Assembly (NCBI GenBank): GCA_035041965.1
Contig: JAPYMA010000379.1
Span: 62,001-126,000, forward strand
Direction of reading: 5' to 3'
From: Anisakis pegreffii
Lineage: Eukaryota > Nematoda > Chromadorea > Rhabditida > Anisakidae
DNA: 64,000 bases
Position 1 is the first letter of the stretch, and each line of letters opens with the position of its first letter. Below, one piece after another: positions 34,017 through 49,100 of this stretch. A program made the translations under genes and the position numbers. The notes below the pieces were generated by a model. It ran no database searches, had not been told where the DNA came from, and worked only from the letters and a program-made list of their open reading frames with translations.

Positions 34017-37000
34017 CTGAATGGAGAGATTCTGCTCGATCGATTGGTGTGAAGAAATTGATATGTTACTGGTCAAAGCTGAGGGTACGGTAGGTTTGAA
34101 TGTGCCAACCCCTATATCATCTAAGAATAACTATATCTCCTCTCAGAGGCGGAATTTTCCAGTGAGCTTTTCATTTTTAGAAAGCAGAGATTCTCCTCAG
34201 TCGAATGATGTACAAACTTGGATATGTTTCCGGGCAAACTTGAGAAGACGGTAGGCTTGAATGTACCCATATTTCTATAGTAAAATATAATATGCGTTGA
34301 TCTATAGTGATCAATTGCATATTAATGAGCACCTCAGCGCCAGTTCAGATAGCTTTAATCAAATAGCTATAGCTCCTCAACTAAGCGAAATCGCCCGACA
34401 AAATATATGTTTTTCTGAATGGAGAGATTCTGCTCGATCGATTGGTGTGAAGAAATTGATATGTTACTGGTCAAAGCTGAGGGTACGGTAGGTTTGAATG
34501 TGCCAACCCCTATATCATCTAAAAATAACTATATCTCCTCTCAGAGGCGGAATTTTCCAGTGAGCTTTTCATTTTTAGAAAGCAGAGATTCTCCTCAGTC
34601 GAACGATGTACAAACTTGGATATGTTTCCGGGCAAACTTGAGAAGACGGTAGGCTTGAATGTACCCATATTTCTATAGTAATATATAATATGCGTTGATC
34701 TATAGTGATCAATTGCATATTAATGAGCACCTCAGCGCCAGTTCAGATAGCTTTAATCAAATAGCTATAGCTCCTCAACTAAGCGAAATCGCCCGACAAA
34801 ATATATGTTTTTCTGAATGGAGAGATTCTGCTCGATCGATTGGTGTGAAGAAATTGATATGTTACTGGTCAAAGCTGAGGGTACGGTAGGTTTGAATGTG
34901 CCAACCCCTATATCATCTAAAAATAACTATATCTCCTCTCAGAGGCGGAATTTTCCAGTGAGCTTTTCATTTTTAGAAAGCAGAGATTCTCCTCAGTCGA
35001 ACGATGTACAAACTTGGATATGTTTCCGGGCAAACTTGAGAAGACGGTAGGCTTGAATGTACCCATATTTCTATAGTAACATATAATATGCGTTGATCTA
35101 TAGTGATCAATTGCATATTAATGAGCACCTCAGCGCCAGTTCAGATAGCTTTAATCAAATAGCTATAGCTCCTCAACTAAGCGAAATCGCCCGACAAAAT
35201 ATATGTTTTTCTGAATGGAGAGATTCTGCTCGATCGATTGGTGTGAAGAAATTGATATGTTACTGGTCAAAGCTGAGGGTACGGTAGGTTTGAATGTGCC
35301 AACCCCTATATCATCTAAAAATAACTATATCTCCTCTCAGAGGCGGAATTTTCCAGTGAGCTTTTCATTTTTAGAAAGCAGAGATTCTCCTCAGTCGAAT
35401 GATGTACAAACTTGGATATGTTTCCGGGCAAACTTGAGAAGACGGTAGGCTTGAATGTACCCATATTTCTATAGTAACATATAATATGCGTTGATCTATA
35501 GTGATCAATTGCATATTAATGAGCACCTCAGCGCCAGTTCAGATAGCTTTAATCAAATAGCTATAGCTCCTCAACTAAGCGAAATCGCCCGACAAAATAT
35601 ATGTTTTTCTGAATGGAGAGATTCTGCTCGATCGATTGGTGTGAAGAAATTGATATGTTACTGGTCAAAGCTGAGGGTACGGTAGGTTTGAATGTGCCAA
35701 CCCCTATATCATCTAAAAATAACTATATCTCCTCTCAGAGGCGGAATTTTCCAGTGAGCTTTTCATTTTTAGAAAGCAGAGATTCTCCTCAGTCGAATGA
35801 TGTACAAACTTGGATATGTTTCCGGGCAAACTTGAGAAGACGGTAGGCTTGAATGTACCCATATTTCTATAGTAACATATAATATGCGTTGATCTATAGT
35901 GATCAATTGCATATTAATGAGCACCTCAGCGCCAGTTCAGATAGCTTTAATCAAATAGCTATAGCTCCTCAACTAAGCGAAATCGCCCGACAAAATATAT
36001 GTTTTTCTGAATGGAGAGATTCTGCTCGATCGATTGGTGTGAAGAAATTGATATGTTACTGGTCAAAGCTGAGGGTACGGTAGGTTTGAATGTGCCAACC
36101 CCTATATCATCTAAAAATAACTATATCTCCTCTCAGAGGCGGAATTTTCCAGTGAGCTTTTCATTTTTAGAAAGCAGAGATTCTCCTCAGTCGAATGATG
36201 TACAAACTTGGATATGTTTCCGGGCAAACTTGAGAAGACGGTAGGCTTGAATGTACCCATATTTCTATAGTAACATATAATATGCGTTGATCTATAGTGA
36301 TCAATTGCATATTAATGAGCACCTCAGCGCCAGTTCAGATAGCTTTAATCAAATAGCTATAGCTCCTCAACTAAGCGAAATCGCCCGACAAAATATATGT
36401 TTTTCTGAATGGAGAGATTCTGCTCGATCGATTGGTGTGAAGAAATTGATATGTTACTGGTCAAAGCTGAGGGTACGGTAGGTTTGAATGTGCCAACCCC
36501 TATATCATCTAAAAATAACTATATCTCCTCTCAGAGGCGGAATTTTCCAGTGAGCTTTTCATTTTTAGAAAGCAGAGATTCTCCTCAGTCGAATGATGTA
36601 CAAACTTGGATATGTTTCCGGGCAAACTTGAGAAGACGGTAGGCTTGAATGTACCCATATTTCTATAGTAACATATAATATGCGTTGATCTATAGTGATC
36701 AATTGCATATTAATGAGCACCTCAGCGCCAGTTCAGATAGCTTTAATCAAATAGCTATAGCTCCTCAACTAAGCGAAATCGCCCGACAAAATATATGTTT
36801 TTCTGAATGGAGAGATTCTGCTCGATCGATTGGTGTGAAGAAATTGATATGTTACTGGTCAAAGCTGAGGGTACGGTAGGTTTGAATGTGCCAACCCCTA
36901 TATCATCTAAAAATAACTATATCTCCTCTCAGAGGCGGAATTTTCCAGTGAGCTTTTCATTTTTAGAAAGCAGAGATTCTCCTCAGTCGAATGATGTACA

Positions 37001-37860
37001 AACTTGGATATGTTTCCGGGCAAACTTGAGAAGACGGTAGGCTTGAATGTACCCATATTTCTATAGTAACATATAATATGCGTTGATCTATAGTGATCAA
37101 TTGCATATTAATGAGCACCTCAGCGCCAGTTCAGATAGCTTTAATCAAATAGCTATAGCTCCTCAACTAAGCGAAATCGCCCGACAAAATATATGTTTTT
37201 CTGAATGGAGAGATTCTGCTCGATCGATTGGTGTGAAGAAATTGATATGTTACTGGTCAAAGCTGAGGGTACGGTAGGTTTGAATGTGCCAACCCCTATA
37301 TCATCTAAAAATAACTATATCTCCTCTCAGAGGCGGAATTTTCCAGTGAGCTTTTCATTTTTAGAAAGCAGAGATTCTCCTCAGTCGAATGATGTACAAA
37401 CTTGGATATGTTTCCGGGCAAACTTGAGAAGACGGTAGGCTTGAATGTACCCATATTTCTATAGTAACATATAATATGCGTTGATCTATAGTGATCAATT
37501 GCATATTAATGAGCACCTCAGCGCCAGTTCAGATAGCTTTAATCAAATAGCTATAGCTCCTCAACTAAGCGAAATCGCCCGACAAAATATATGTTTTTCT
37601 GAATGGAGAGATTCTGCTCGATCGATTGGTGTGAAGAAATTGATATGTTACTGGTCAAAGCTGAGGGTACGGTAGGTTTGAATGTGCCAACCCCTATATC
37701 ATCTAAAAATAACTATATCTCCTCTCAGAGGCGGAATTTTCCAGTGAGCTTTTCATTTTTAGAAAGCAGAGATTCTCCTCAGTCGAATGATGTACAAACT
37801 TGGATATGTTTCCGGGCAAACTTGAGAAGACGGTAGGCTTGAATGTACCCATATTTCTAT
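34017..37860. repeat. satellite block B: ten 398-bp units
   Basis: Ten consecutive units share GAATGGAGAGATTCTGC, ATCATCTAAAAATAAC and TTCTCCTCAGTCGAA and repeat at exactly 398 bp. They are nearly identical to one another and clearly distinct from units on either side. Confidence 0.95.
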
Positions 37861-39039
37861 TGTAATTTCTAATATGCATTGATCTATAGTGATCAAAAGC
37901 ATATTAATGAGCACCTCAGCGCCAGTTCAGATAGCTTTAATCAAATAGCTATAGGTCCTCAACTAAGCGAAATCGCTCGACAAAACATATGTTTTTCTGA
38001 ATGCAGAGATTCTGTTCGATCGACTGGTGTGAAGAAATTGATATGTTACTGGTCAAAGCTGAGGGTACGGTAGGTTTGAATGTGCCAACCCCTATAGCTT
38101 CAGAAAAATAGCTATATCTCCTCGCAGAGGCGGATTTTTCCAGTGAGCTTTTCATTTTTAGAAAGCAGAGATTCTCCTCAATCGAACGATGTACAAACTT
38201 GAATATGTATCCGGGCAAACTTGAGAAGACGGTAGGCTTGAATGTACCCATATTTCTATGCTAATGTATAATATCCATTGATCTATAGTGATCAAATGCA
38301 TATCAATGAGCACCTCAGCGCCAGTTCAGATAGCTTCAATCAAATAGCTATAGCTCCTCAACTAAGCAAAATCGCCCGACAAAATATATATTTTTCTGAA
38401 TGCAGAGATTCTGCTCGATCGACTGGTGTGAAGAAATTGATATGTTACTGGTCAAAGCTGAGGGTACGGTAGGTTTGAATGTGCCAACCCCTATAGCATC
38501 AGAAAAATAGCTATATCTCCTCGCAGAGGCGGAATTTTCCAGTGAGCTTTTCATTTTTAGAAAGCAGAGATTCTGCTCAATCGAACGATGTACAAACTTG
38601 AATATGTTTCCGGGCAAACTTGAGAAGACGGTAGGCTTGAATGTACCCATATTTCTATAGTAATGTATAATATGCATTGATCTATAGTGATCAAATGCAT
38701 ATCAATGAGCACCTCAGCGCCAGTTCAGATAGCTTTAATCAAATAGCTATAGCTCCTCAACTAAGCGAAATCGCCCGACAAAATATATATTTTTCTGAAT
38801 GCAGAGGTTCTGCTCGATCGACTGGTGTGAAGAAATTGATGTGTTACTGGTCAAAGCTGAGGGTACGGTAGGTTTGAATGTGCCAACCCCTATAGCATCA
38901 GAAAAATAGCTATATCTCCTCGCAGAGGCGAAATTTTCCTGTGAGCTTCACATCTTTAGAAAGCAAAGATTCTGCTCAATCGAATGATGTACAAACTTGA
39001 ATATGTTTCCGGACAAACTTGAGAAGACGGTAGGCTTGA

Positions 39040-42000
39040 ATGTACCCATATTTCTGTAGTATGGTATAAATATGCATTGATCTATAGTGATCAAATGCAT
39101 ATCAATGAGCACCTCAGCGCGACTTCAGATAGCTTTCATCAAATAGCTATAGCTCCTCAACTAAGCGAAATCGCCCGACAAAATATATATTTTTCTGAAT
39201 GCAGAGGTTCTGCTCGATCGACCGGTTTGAAGAAATTGATGTGTTACTGGTCAAAGCTGAGGGTACGGTAGGTTTGAATGTGCCAACCCCTAAAGCATCA
39301 GAAAAATAGCTATATCTCCTCGCAGAGGCGGAATTTTCCAGTGAGCTTTTCATTTTTAGACAGCAGAGATTCTGCTCAATCGAATGATGTACAAACTTGA
39401 ATATGTTTCCCGGCAAACTTGAGAAGACGGTAGGCTTGAATGTACCCATATTTCTGTAGTATGGTATAAATATGCATTGATCTATAGTGATCAAATGCAT
39501 ATCAATGAGCACCTCAGCGCGACTTCAGATAGCTTTCATCAAATAGCTATAGCTCCTCAACTAAGCGAAATCGCCCGACAAAATATATATTTTTCTGAAT
39601 GCAGAGGTTCTGCTCGATCGACCGGTTTGAAGAAATTGATGTGTTACTGGTCAAAGCTGAGAGTACGGTAGGTTTGAATGTGCCAACCCCTAAAGCATCA
39701 GAAAAATAACTATATCTCCTCGCAGAGGCGGAACTTTCCAGTGAGCATTTCATTTTTAGACAGCAGAGATTCTGCTCAACCGAATGATGTACAAACTTTA
39801 ATATGTTTCCCGGCAAACTTGAGAAGACGGTAGGCTTGAATGTACCCATATTTCTGTAGTAAGGTATAATATGCATTGATCTATAGTGATCAAATGCATA
39901 TCAATGAGCACCTCAGCGCGACTTCAGATAGCTTTCATCAAATAGCTATAGCTCCTCAACTAAGCGAAATCGCCCGACAAAATATATATTTTTCTGAATG
40001 CAGAGGTTCTGCTCGATCGACCGGTTTGAAGAAATTGATGTGTTACTGGTCAAAGCTGAGGGTACGGTAGGTTTGAATGTGCCAACCCCTAAAGCATCAG
40101 AAAAATAGCTATATCTCCTCGCAGAGGCGGAATTTTCCAGTGAGCTTTTCATTTTTAGACAGCAGAGATTCTGCTCAATCGAATGATGTACAAACTTGAA
40201 TATGTTTCCCGGCAAACTTGAGAAGACGGTAGGCTTGAATGTACCCATATTTCTGTAGTATGGTATAAATATGCATTGATCTATAGTGATCAAATGCATA
40301 TCAATGAGCACCTCAGCGCGACTTCAGATAGCTTTCATCAAATAGCTATAGCTCCTCAACTAAGCGAAATCGCCCGACAAAATATATATTTTTCTGAATG
40401 CAGAGGTTCTGCTCGATCGACCGGTTTGAAGAAATTGATGTGCTACTGGTCAAAGCTGAGGGTACGGTAGGTTTGAATGTGCCAACCCCTAAAGCATCAG
40501 AAAAATATCTATATCTCCTCGCAGAGGCAGAATTTTCCAGTGAGCTTTTCATTTTTAGACAGCAGAGATTCTGCTCAATCGAACTATGTACAAACTTGAA
40601 TATGTTTCCGGGCAAACTTGAGAAGACGGTAGGCTTGAATGTACCCATATTTCTGTAGTATGGTATAAATATGCATTGATCTATAGTGATCAAATGCATA
40701 TCAATGAGCACCTCAGCGCGACTTCAGATAGCTTTCATCAAATAGCTATAGCTCCTCAACTAAGCGAAATCGCCCGACAAAATATATATTTTTCTGAATG
40801 CAGAGGTTCTGCTCGATCGACCGGTTTGAAGAAATTGATGTGTTACTGGTCAAAGCTGAGGGTACGGTAGGTTTGAATGTGCCAACCCCTAAAGCATCAG
40901 AAAAATAGCTATATCTCCTAGCAGGGGCAGAATTTTCCAGTGAGCTTTTCATTTTTAGACAGCAGAGATTCTGCTCAATCGAATGATGTACAAACTTGAA
41001 TATGTTTCCCGGCAAACTTGAGAAGACGGTAGGCTTGAATGTACCCATATTTCTGTAGTATGGTATAAATATGCATTGATCTATAGTGATCAAATGCATA
41101 TCAATGAGCACCTCAGCGCGACTTCAGATAGCTTTCATCAAATAGCTATAGCTCCTCAACTAAGCGAAATCGCCCGACAAAATATATATTTTTCTGAATG
41201 CAGAGGTTCTGCTCGATCGACCGGTTTGAAGAAATTGATGTGTTACTGGTCAAAGCTGAGGGTACGGTAGGTTTGAATGTGCCAACCCCTAAAGCATCAG
41301 AAAAATAGCTATATCTCCTAGCAGGGGCGGAATTTTCCAGTGAGCTTTTCATTTTTAGACAGCAGAGATTCTGCTCAATCGAACTATGTACAAACTTGAA
41401 TATGTTTCCGGGCAAACTTGAGAAGACGGTAGGCTTGAATGTACCCATATTTCTGTAGTATGGTATAAATATGCATTGATCTATAGTGATCAAATGCATA
41501 TCAATGAGCACCTCAGCGCGACTTCAGATAGCTTTCATCAAATAGCTATAGCTCCTCAACTAAGCGAAATCGCCCGACAAAATATATATTTTTCTGAATG
41601 CAGAGGTTCTGCTCGATCGACCGGTTTGAAGAAATTGATGTGTTACTGGTCAAAGCTGAGGGTACGGTAGGTTTGAATGTGCCAACCCCTAAAGCATCAG
41701 AAAAATAGCTATATCTCCTAGCAGGGGCGGAATTTTCCAGTGAGCTTTTCATTTTTAGACAGCAGAGATTCTGCTCAATCGAACTATGTACAAACTTGAA
41801 TATGTTTCCGGGCAAACTTGAGAAGACGGTAGGCTTGAATGTACCCATATTTCTGTAGTATGGTATAAATATGCATTGATCTATAGTGATCAAATGCATA
41901 TCAATGAGCACCTCAGCGCGACTTCAGATAGCTTTCATCAAATAGCTATAGCTCCTCAACTAAGCGAAATCGCCCGACAAAATATATATTTTTCTGAATG

Positions 42001-43130
42001 CAGAGGTTCTGCTCGATCGACCGGTTTGAAGAAATTGATGTGTTACTGGTCAAAGCTGAGGGTACGGTAGGTTTGAATGTGCCAACCCCTAAAGCATCAG
42101 AAAAATAGCTATATCTCCTCGCAGAGGCGGAATTTTCCAGTGAGCTTTTCATTTTTAGACAGCAGAGATTCTGCTCAATCGAACTATGTACAAACTTGAA
42201 TATGTTTCCGGGCAAACTTGAGAAGACGGTAGGCTTGAATGTACCCATATTTCTGTAGTATGGTATAAATATGCATTGATCTATAGTGATCAAATGCATA
42301 TCAATGAGCACCTCAGCGCGACTTCAGATAGCTTTCATCAAATAGCTATAGCTCCTCAACTAAGCGAAATCGCCCGACAAAATATATATTTTTCTGAATG
42401 CAGAGGTTCTGCTCGATCGACCGGTTTGAAGAAATTGATGTGTTGCTGGTCAAAGCTGAGGGTACGGTAGGTTTGAATGTGCCAACCCCTAAAGCATCAG
42501 AAAAATAGCTATATCTCCTCGCAGAGGCGGAATTTTCCAGTGAGCTTTTCATTTTTAGACAGCAGAGATTCTGCTCAATCGAATTATGTACAAACTTGAA
42601 TATGTTTCCGGGCAAACTTGAGAAGACGGTAGGCTTGAATGTACCCATATTTCTGTAGTATGGTATAAATATGCATTGATCTATAGTGATCAAATGCATA
42701 TCAATGAGCACCTCAGCGCGACTTCAGATAGCTTTCATCAAATAGCTATAGCTCCTCAACTAAGCAGAAATCGCCCGACAAAATATATATTTTTCTGAAT
42801 GCAGAGGTTCTGCTCGATCGACCGGTTTGAAGAAATTGATGTGTTGCTGGTCAAAGCTGAGGGTACGGTAGGTTTGAATGTGCCAACCCCTAAAGCATCA
42901 GAAAAATAGCTATATCTCCTCGCAGAGGCGGAATTTTCCAGTGAGCTTTTCATTTTTAGACAGCAGAGATTCTGCTCAACCGAATGATGTACAAACTTGA
43001 ATATGTTTCCCGGCAAACTTGAGAAGACGGTAGGCTTGAATGTACCCATATTTCTGTAGTATGGTATAAATATGCATTGATCTATAGTGATCAAATGCAT
43101 ATCAATGAGCACCTCAGCGCGACTTCAGAT
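39040..43130. repeat. satellite block D: about ten 400-bp units
   Basis: Units share GCGCGACTTCAGATAGC, ATCGACCGGTTTGAAG and CCCTAAAGCATCAG and repeat at 399-400 bp. Within the block single-base variants (CGAATGATG/CGAACTATG, GCAGAGG/GCAGGGG) are shuffled between units. Confidence 0.95.
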
Positions 43131-46100
43131 AGCTTTCAATCAAATAGCTATAGCTCCTCAACTAAGCAAAATCGCCCGACAAAATATATATTTTTCTGAA
43201 TGCAGAGATTCTGCTCGATCGACTGGTGTGAAGAAATTGATATGTTACTGGTCAAAGCTGAGGGTACGGTAGGTTTGAATGTGCCAACCCCTATAGCTTC
43301 AGAAAAATAGCTATATCTCCTCGCAGAGGCGGATTTTTCCAGTGAGCTTTTCATTTTTAGAAAGCAGAGATTCTGCTCAATCGAACGATGTACAAACTTG
43401 AATATGTATCCGGGCAAACTTGAGAAGACGGTAGGCTTGAATGTACCCATATTTCTATGCTAATGTATAATATGCATTGATCTATAGTGATCAAATGCAT
43501 ATCAATGAGCACCTCAGCGCCAGTTCAGATAGCTTCAATCAAATAGCTATAGCTCCTCAACTAAGCAAAATCGCCCGACAAAATATATATTTTTCTGAAT
43601 GCAGAGATTCTGCTCGATCGACTGGTGTGAAGAAATTGATATGTTACTGGTCAAAGCTGAGGGTACGGTAGGTTTGAATGTGCCAACCCCTATAGCTTCA
43701 GAAAAATAGCTATATCTCCTCGCAGAGGCGGATTTTTCCAGTGAGCTTTTCATTTTTAGAAAGCAGAGATTCTGCTCAATCGAACGATGTACAAACTTGA
43801 ATATGTATCCGGGCAAACTTGAGAAGACGGTAGGCTTGAATGTACCCATATTTCTATGCTAATGTATAATATGCATTGATCTATAGTGATCAAATGCATA
43901 TCAATGAGCACCTCAGCGCCAGTTCAGATAGCTTCAATCAAATAGCTATAGCTCCTCAACTAAGCAAAATCGCCCGACAAAATATATATTTTTCTGAATG
44001 CAGAGATTCTGCTCGATCGACTGGTGTGAAGAAATTGATATGTTACTGGTCAAAGCTGAGGGTACGGTAGGTTTGAATGTGCCAACCCCTATAGCTTCAG
44101 AAAAATAGCTATATCTCCTCGCAGAGGCGGATTTTTCCAGTGAGCTTTTCATTTTTAGAAAGCAGAGATTCTGCTCAATCGAACGATGTACAAACTTGAA
44201 TATGTATCCGGGCAAACTTGAGAAGACGGTAGGCTTGAATGTACCCATATTTCTATGCTAATGTATAATATGCATTGATCTATAGTGATCAAATGCATAT
44301 CAATGAGCACCTCAGCGCCAGTTCAGATAGCTTCAATCAAATAGCTATAGCTCCTCAACTAAGCAAAATCGCCCGACAAAATATATATTTTTCTGAATGC
44401 AGAGATTCTGCTCGATCGACTGGTGTGAAGAAATTGATATGTTACTGGTCAAAGCTGAGGGTACGGTAGGTTTGAATGTGCCAACCCCTATAGCTTCAGA
44501 AAAATAGCTATATCTCCTCGCAGAGGCGGATTTTTCCAGTGAGCTTTTCATTTTTAGAAAGCAGAGATTCTGCTCAATCGAACGATGTACAAACTTGAAT
44601 ATGTATCCGGGCAAACTTGAGAAGACGGTAGGCTTGAATGTACCCATATTTCTATGCTAATGTATAATATCCATTGATCTATAGTGATCAAATGCATATC
44701 AATGAGCACCTCAGCGCCAGTTCAGATAGCTTTAATCAAATAGCTATAGCTCCTCAACTAAGCAAAATCGCCCGACAAAATATATATTTTTCTGAATGCA
44801 GAGATTCTGCTCGATCGACTGGTGTGAAGAAATTGATATGTTACTGGTCAAAGCTGAGGGTACGGTAGGTTTGAATGTGCCAACCCCTATAGCTTCAGAA
44901 AAATAGCTATATCTCCTCGCAGAGGCGGATTTTTCCAGTGAGCTTTTCATTTTTAGAAAGCAGAGATTCTGCTCAATCGAACGATGTACAAACTTGAATA
45001 TGTATCCGGGCAAACTTGAGAAGACGGTAGGCTTGAATGTACCCATATTTCTATGCTAATGTATAATATCCATTGATCTATAGTGATCAAATGCATATCA
45101 ATGAGCACCTCAGCGCCAGTTCAGATAGCTTCAATCAAATAGCTATAGCTCCTCAACTAAGCAAAATCGCCCGACAAAATATATATTTTTCTGAATGCAG
45201 AGATTCTGCTCGATCGACTGGTGTGAAGAAATTGATATGTTACTGGTCAAAGCTGAGGGTACGGTAGGTTTGAATGTGCCAACCCCTATAGCTTCAGAAA
45301 AATAGCTATATCTCCTCGCAGAGGCGGATTTTTCCAGTGAGCTTTTCATTTTTAGAAAGCAGAGATTCTGCTCAATCGAACGATGTACAAACTTGAATAT
45401 GTATCCGGGCAAACTTGAGAAGACGGTAGGCTTGAATGTACCCATATTTCTATAGTAATGTATAATATGCATTGATCTATAGTGATCAAATGCATATCAA
45501 TGAGCACCTCAGCGCCAGTTCAGATAGCTTTAATCAAATAGCTATAGCTCCTCAACTAAGCAAAATCGCCCGACAAAATATATATTTTTCTGAATGCAGA
45601 GATTCTGCTCGATCGACTGGTGTGAAGAAATTGATATGTTACTGGTCAAAGCTGAGGGTACGGTAGGTTTGAATGTGCCAACCCCTATAGCTTCAGAAAA
45701 TAGCTATATCTCCTCGCAGAGGCGGATTTTTCCAGGGAGCTTTTCATTTTTAGAAAGCAGAGATTCTGCTCAATCGAACGGTGTACAAACTTGAATATGT
45801 ATCCGGAGCAAACTTGAGAAGACGGTGGGCTTGAATGTACCCATATTTCTATGCTAATGTATAATATCCATTGATCTATAGTGATCAAATGCATATCAAT
45901 GAGCACCTCAGCGCCAGTTCAGATAGCTTTAATCAAATAGCTATAGCTCCTCAACTAAGCAAAATCGCCCGACAAAATATATATTTTTCTGAATGCAGAG
46001 ATTCTGCTCGATCGACTGGTGTGAAGAAATTGATATGTTACTGGTCAAAGCTGAGGGTACGGTAGGTTTGAATGTGCCAACCCCTATAGCTTCAGAAAAA

Positions 46101-49100
46101 TAGCTATATCTCCTCGCAGAGGCGGATTTTTCCAGTGAGCTTTTCATTTTTAGAAAGCAGAGATTCTGCTCAATCGAACGATGTACAAACTTGAATATGT
46201 ATCAGGGCAAACTTGAGAAGACGGTAGGCTTGAATGTACCCATATTTCTATACTAATGTATAATATCCATTGATCTATAGTGATCAAATGCATATCAATG
46301 AGCACCTCAGCGCCAGTTCAGATAGCTTTAATCAAATAGCTATAGCTCCTCAACTAAGCAAAATCGCTCGACAAAATATATATTTTTCTGAATGCAGAGA
46401 ATCTGCTCGATCGACTGGTGTGAAGAAATTGATATGTTACTGGTCAAAGCTGAGGGTACGGTAGGTTTGAATGTGCCAACCCCTATAGCTTCAGAAAAAT
46501 AGCTATATCTCCTCGCAGAGGCGGATTTTTCCAGTGAGCTTTTCATTTTTAGAAAGCAGAGATTCTGCTCAATCGAAAGATGTACAAACTTGAATATGTA
46601 TCAGGGCAAACTTGAGAAGACGGTAGGCTTGAATGTACCCATATTTCTATACTAATGTATAATATCCATTGATCTATAGTGATCAAATGCATATCAATGA
46701 GCACCTCAGCGCCAGTTCAGATAGCTTTAATCAAATAGCTATAGCTCCTCAACTAAGCAAAATCGCCCGACAAAATATATATTTTTCTGAATGCAGAGAT
46801 TCTGCTCGATCGACTGGTGTGAAGAAATTGATATGTTACTGGTCAAAGCTGAGGGTACGGTAGGTTTGAATGTGCCAACCCCTATAGCTTCAGAAAAATA
46901 GCTATATCTCCTCGCAGAGGCGGATTTTTCCAGTGAGCTTTTCATTTTTAGAAAGCAGAGATTCTGCTCAATCGAACGATGTACAAACTTGAATATGTAT
47001 CCGGGCAAACTTGAGAAGACGGTAGGCTTGAATGTACCCATATTTCTATAGTAATGTATAATATGCATTGATCTATAGTGATCAAATGCATATCAATGAG
47101 CACCTCAGCGCCAGTTCAGATAGCTTTAATCAAATAGCTATAGCTCCTCAACTAAGCAAAATCGCCCGACAAAATATATATTTTTCTGAATGCAGAGATT
47201 CTGCTCGATCGACTGGTGTGAAGAAATTGATATGTTACTGGTCAAAGCTGAGGGTACGGTAGGTTTGAATGTGCCAACCCCTATAGCTTCAGATAAATAG
47301 CTATATCTCCTCGCAGAGGCGGATTTTTCCAGTGAGCTTTTCATTTCTAGAATGCAGAGATTCTGCTCAATCCAACGATTTACAAACTTGAGTATGTATC
47401 AGGGCAAACTTGAGAAGACGGTAGGCTTGAATGTACCCATATTTCTATACTAATGTATAATATCCATTGATCTATAGTGATCAAATGCATATCAATGAGC
47501 ACCTCAGCGCCAGTTCAGATAGCTTTAATCAAATAGCTATAGCTCCTCAACTAAGCAAAATCGCCCGACAAAATATATATTTTTCTGAATGCAGAGATTC
47601 TGCTCGATCGACTGGTGTGAAGAAATTGATATGTTACTGGTCAAAGCTGAGGGTACGGTAGGTTTGAATGTGCCAACCCCTATAGCTTCAGAAAAATAGC
47701 TATATCTCCTCGCAGAGGCGGATTTTTCCAGTGAGCTTTTCATTTTTAGAAAGCAGAGATTCTGCTCAATCGAACGATGTACAAACTTGAATATGTATCA
47801 GGGCAAACTTGAGAAGACGGTAGGCTTGAATGTACCCATATTTCTATAGTAATGTATAATATCCATTGATCTATAGTGATCAAATGCATATCAATGAGCA
47901 CCTCAGCGCCAGTTCAGATAGCTTTAATCAAATAGCTATAGCTCCTCAACTAAGCAAAATCGCCCGACAAAATATATATTTTTCTGAATGCAGAGATTCT
48001 GCTCGATCGACTGGTGTGAAGAAATTGATATGTTACTGGTCAAAGCTGAGGGTACGGTAGGTTTGAATGTGCCAACCCCTATAGCTTCAGAAAAATAGCT
48101 ATATCTCCTCGCAGAGGCGGATTTTTACAGTGAGCTTTTCATTTTTAGAAAGCAGAGATTGTGATCAATCGAACGATGTACAAACTTGAATATGTATCCG
48201 GGCAAACTTGAGAAGACGGTAGGCTTGAATGTACCCATATTTCTATGCTAATGTATAATATCCATTGATCTATAGTGATCAAATGCATATCAATGAGCAC
48301 CTCAGCGCCAGTTCACATAGCTTTAATCAAATGGCTACAGCTCCTCAACTAAGCAAAATCGCCCGACAAAATATATATATTTCTGAATGCAGAGATTCTG
48401 CTCGATCGACTGGTGTGAAGCAATTGATATGTTACTGGTCAAAGCTGAGGGTACGGTAGGTTTGAATGTGCCAACCCCTATAGCTTCAGAAAAATAGCTA
48501 TATCTACTCGCGGAGGCGGATTTTTCCAGTGAGCTTTTCATTTTTAGAAAGCAGAGATTCTGCTCAATCGAACGATGCACAAACTTGAGTATGTATCCGG
48601 GCAAACTTGAGAAGACGGTAGGCTTGAATGTACCCATATTTCTATGCTAATGTATAATATGCATTGATCTATAGTGATCAAATGCATATCAATGAGCACC
48701 TCAGCGCCAGTTCACATAGCTTTAATCAAATGGCTACAGCTCCTCAACTAAGCAAAATCGCCCGACAAAATATATATTTTTCTGAATGCAGAGATTCTGC
48801 TCGATCGACTGGTGTGAAGAAATTGATATGTTACTGGTCAAAGCTGAGGGTACGGTAGGTTTGAATGTGCCAACCCCTATAGCTTCAGAAAAATAGCTAT
48901 ATCTCCTCGCAGAGGCGGATTTTTCCAGTGAGCTTTTCATTTTTAGAAAGCAGAGATTCTGCTCAATCGAACGATGTACAAACTTGAATATGTATCTGGG
49001 CAAACTTGAGAAGACGGTAGGCTTGAATATACCCATATTTCTATACTAATGTATAATATCCATTGATCTATAGTGATCAAATGCATATCAATGAGCACCT

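Noticed and set aside
43780..43820. CENP-B-box-like site in the satellite, suggested by the neighbouring CENP-B-type transposase
   Set aside because: The CCGGGC segment lacks the TTCG part at the required spacing, so the box pattern does not match.
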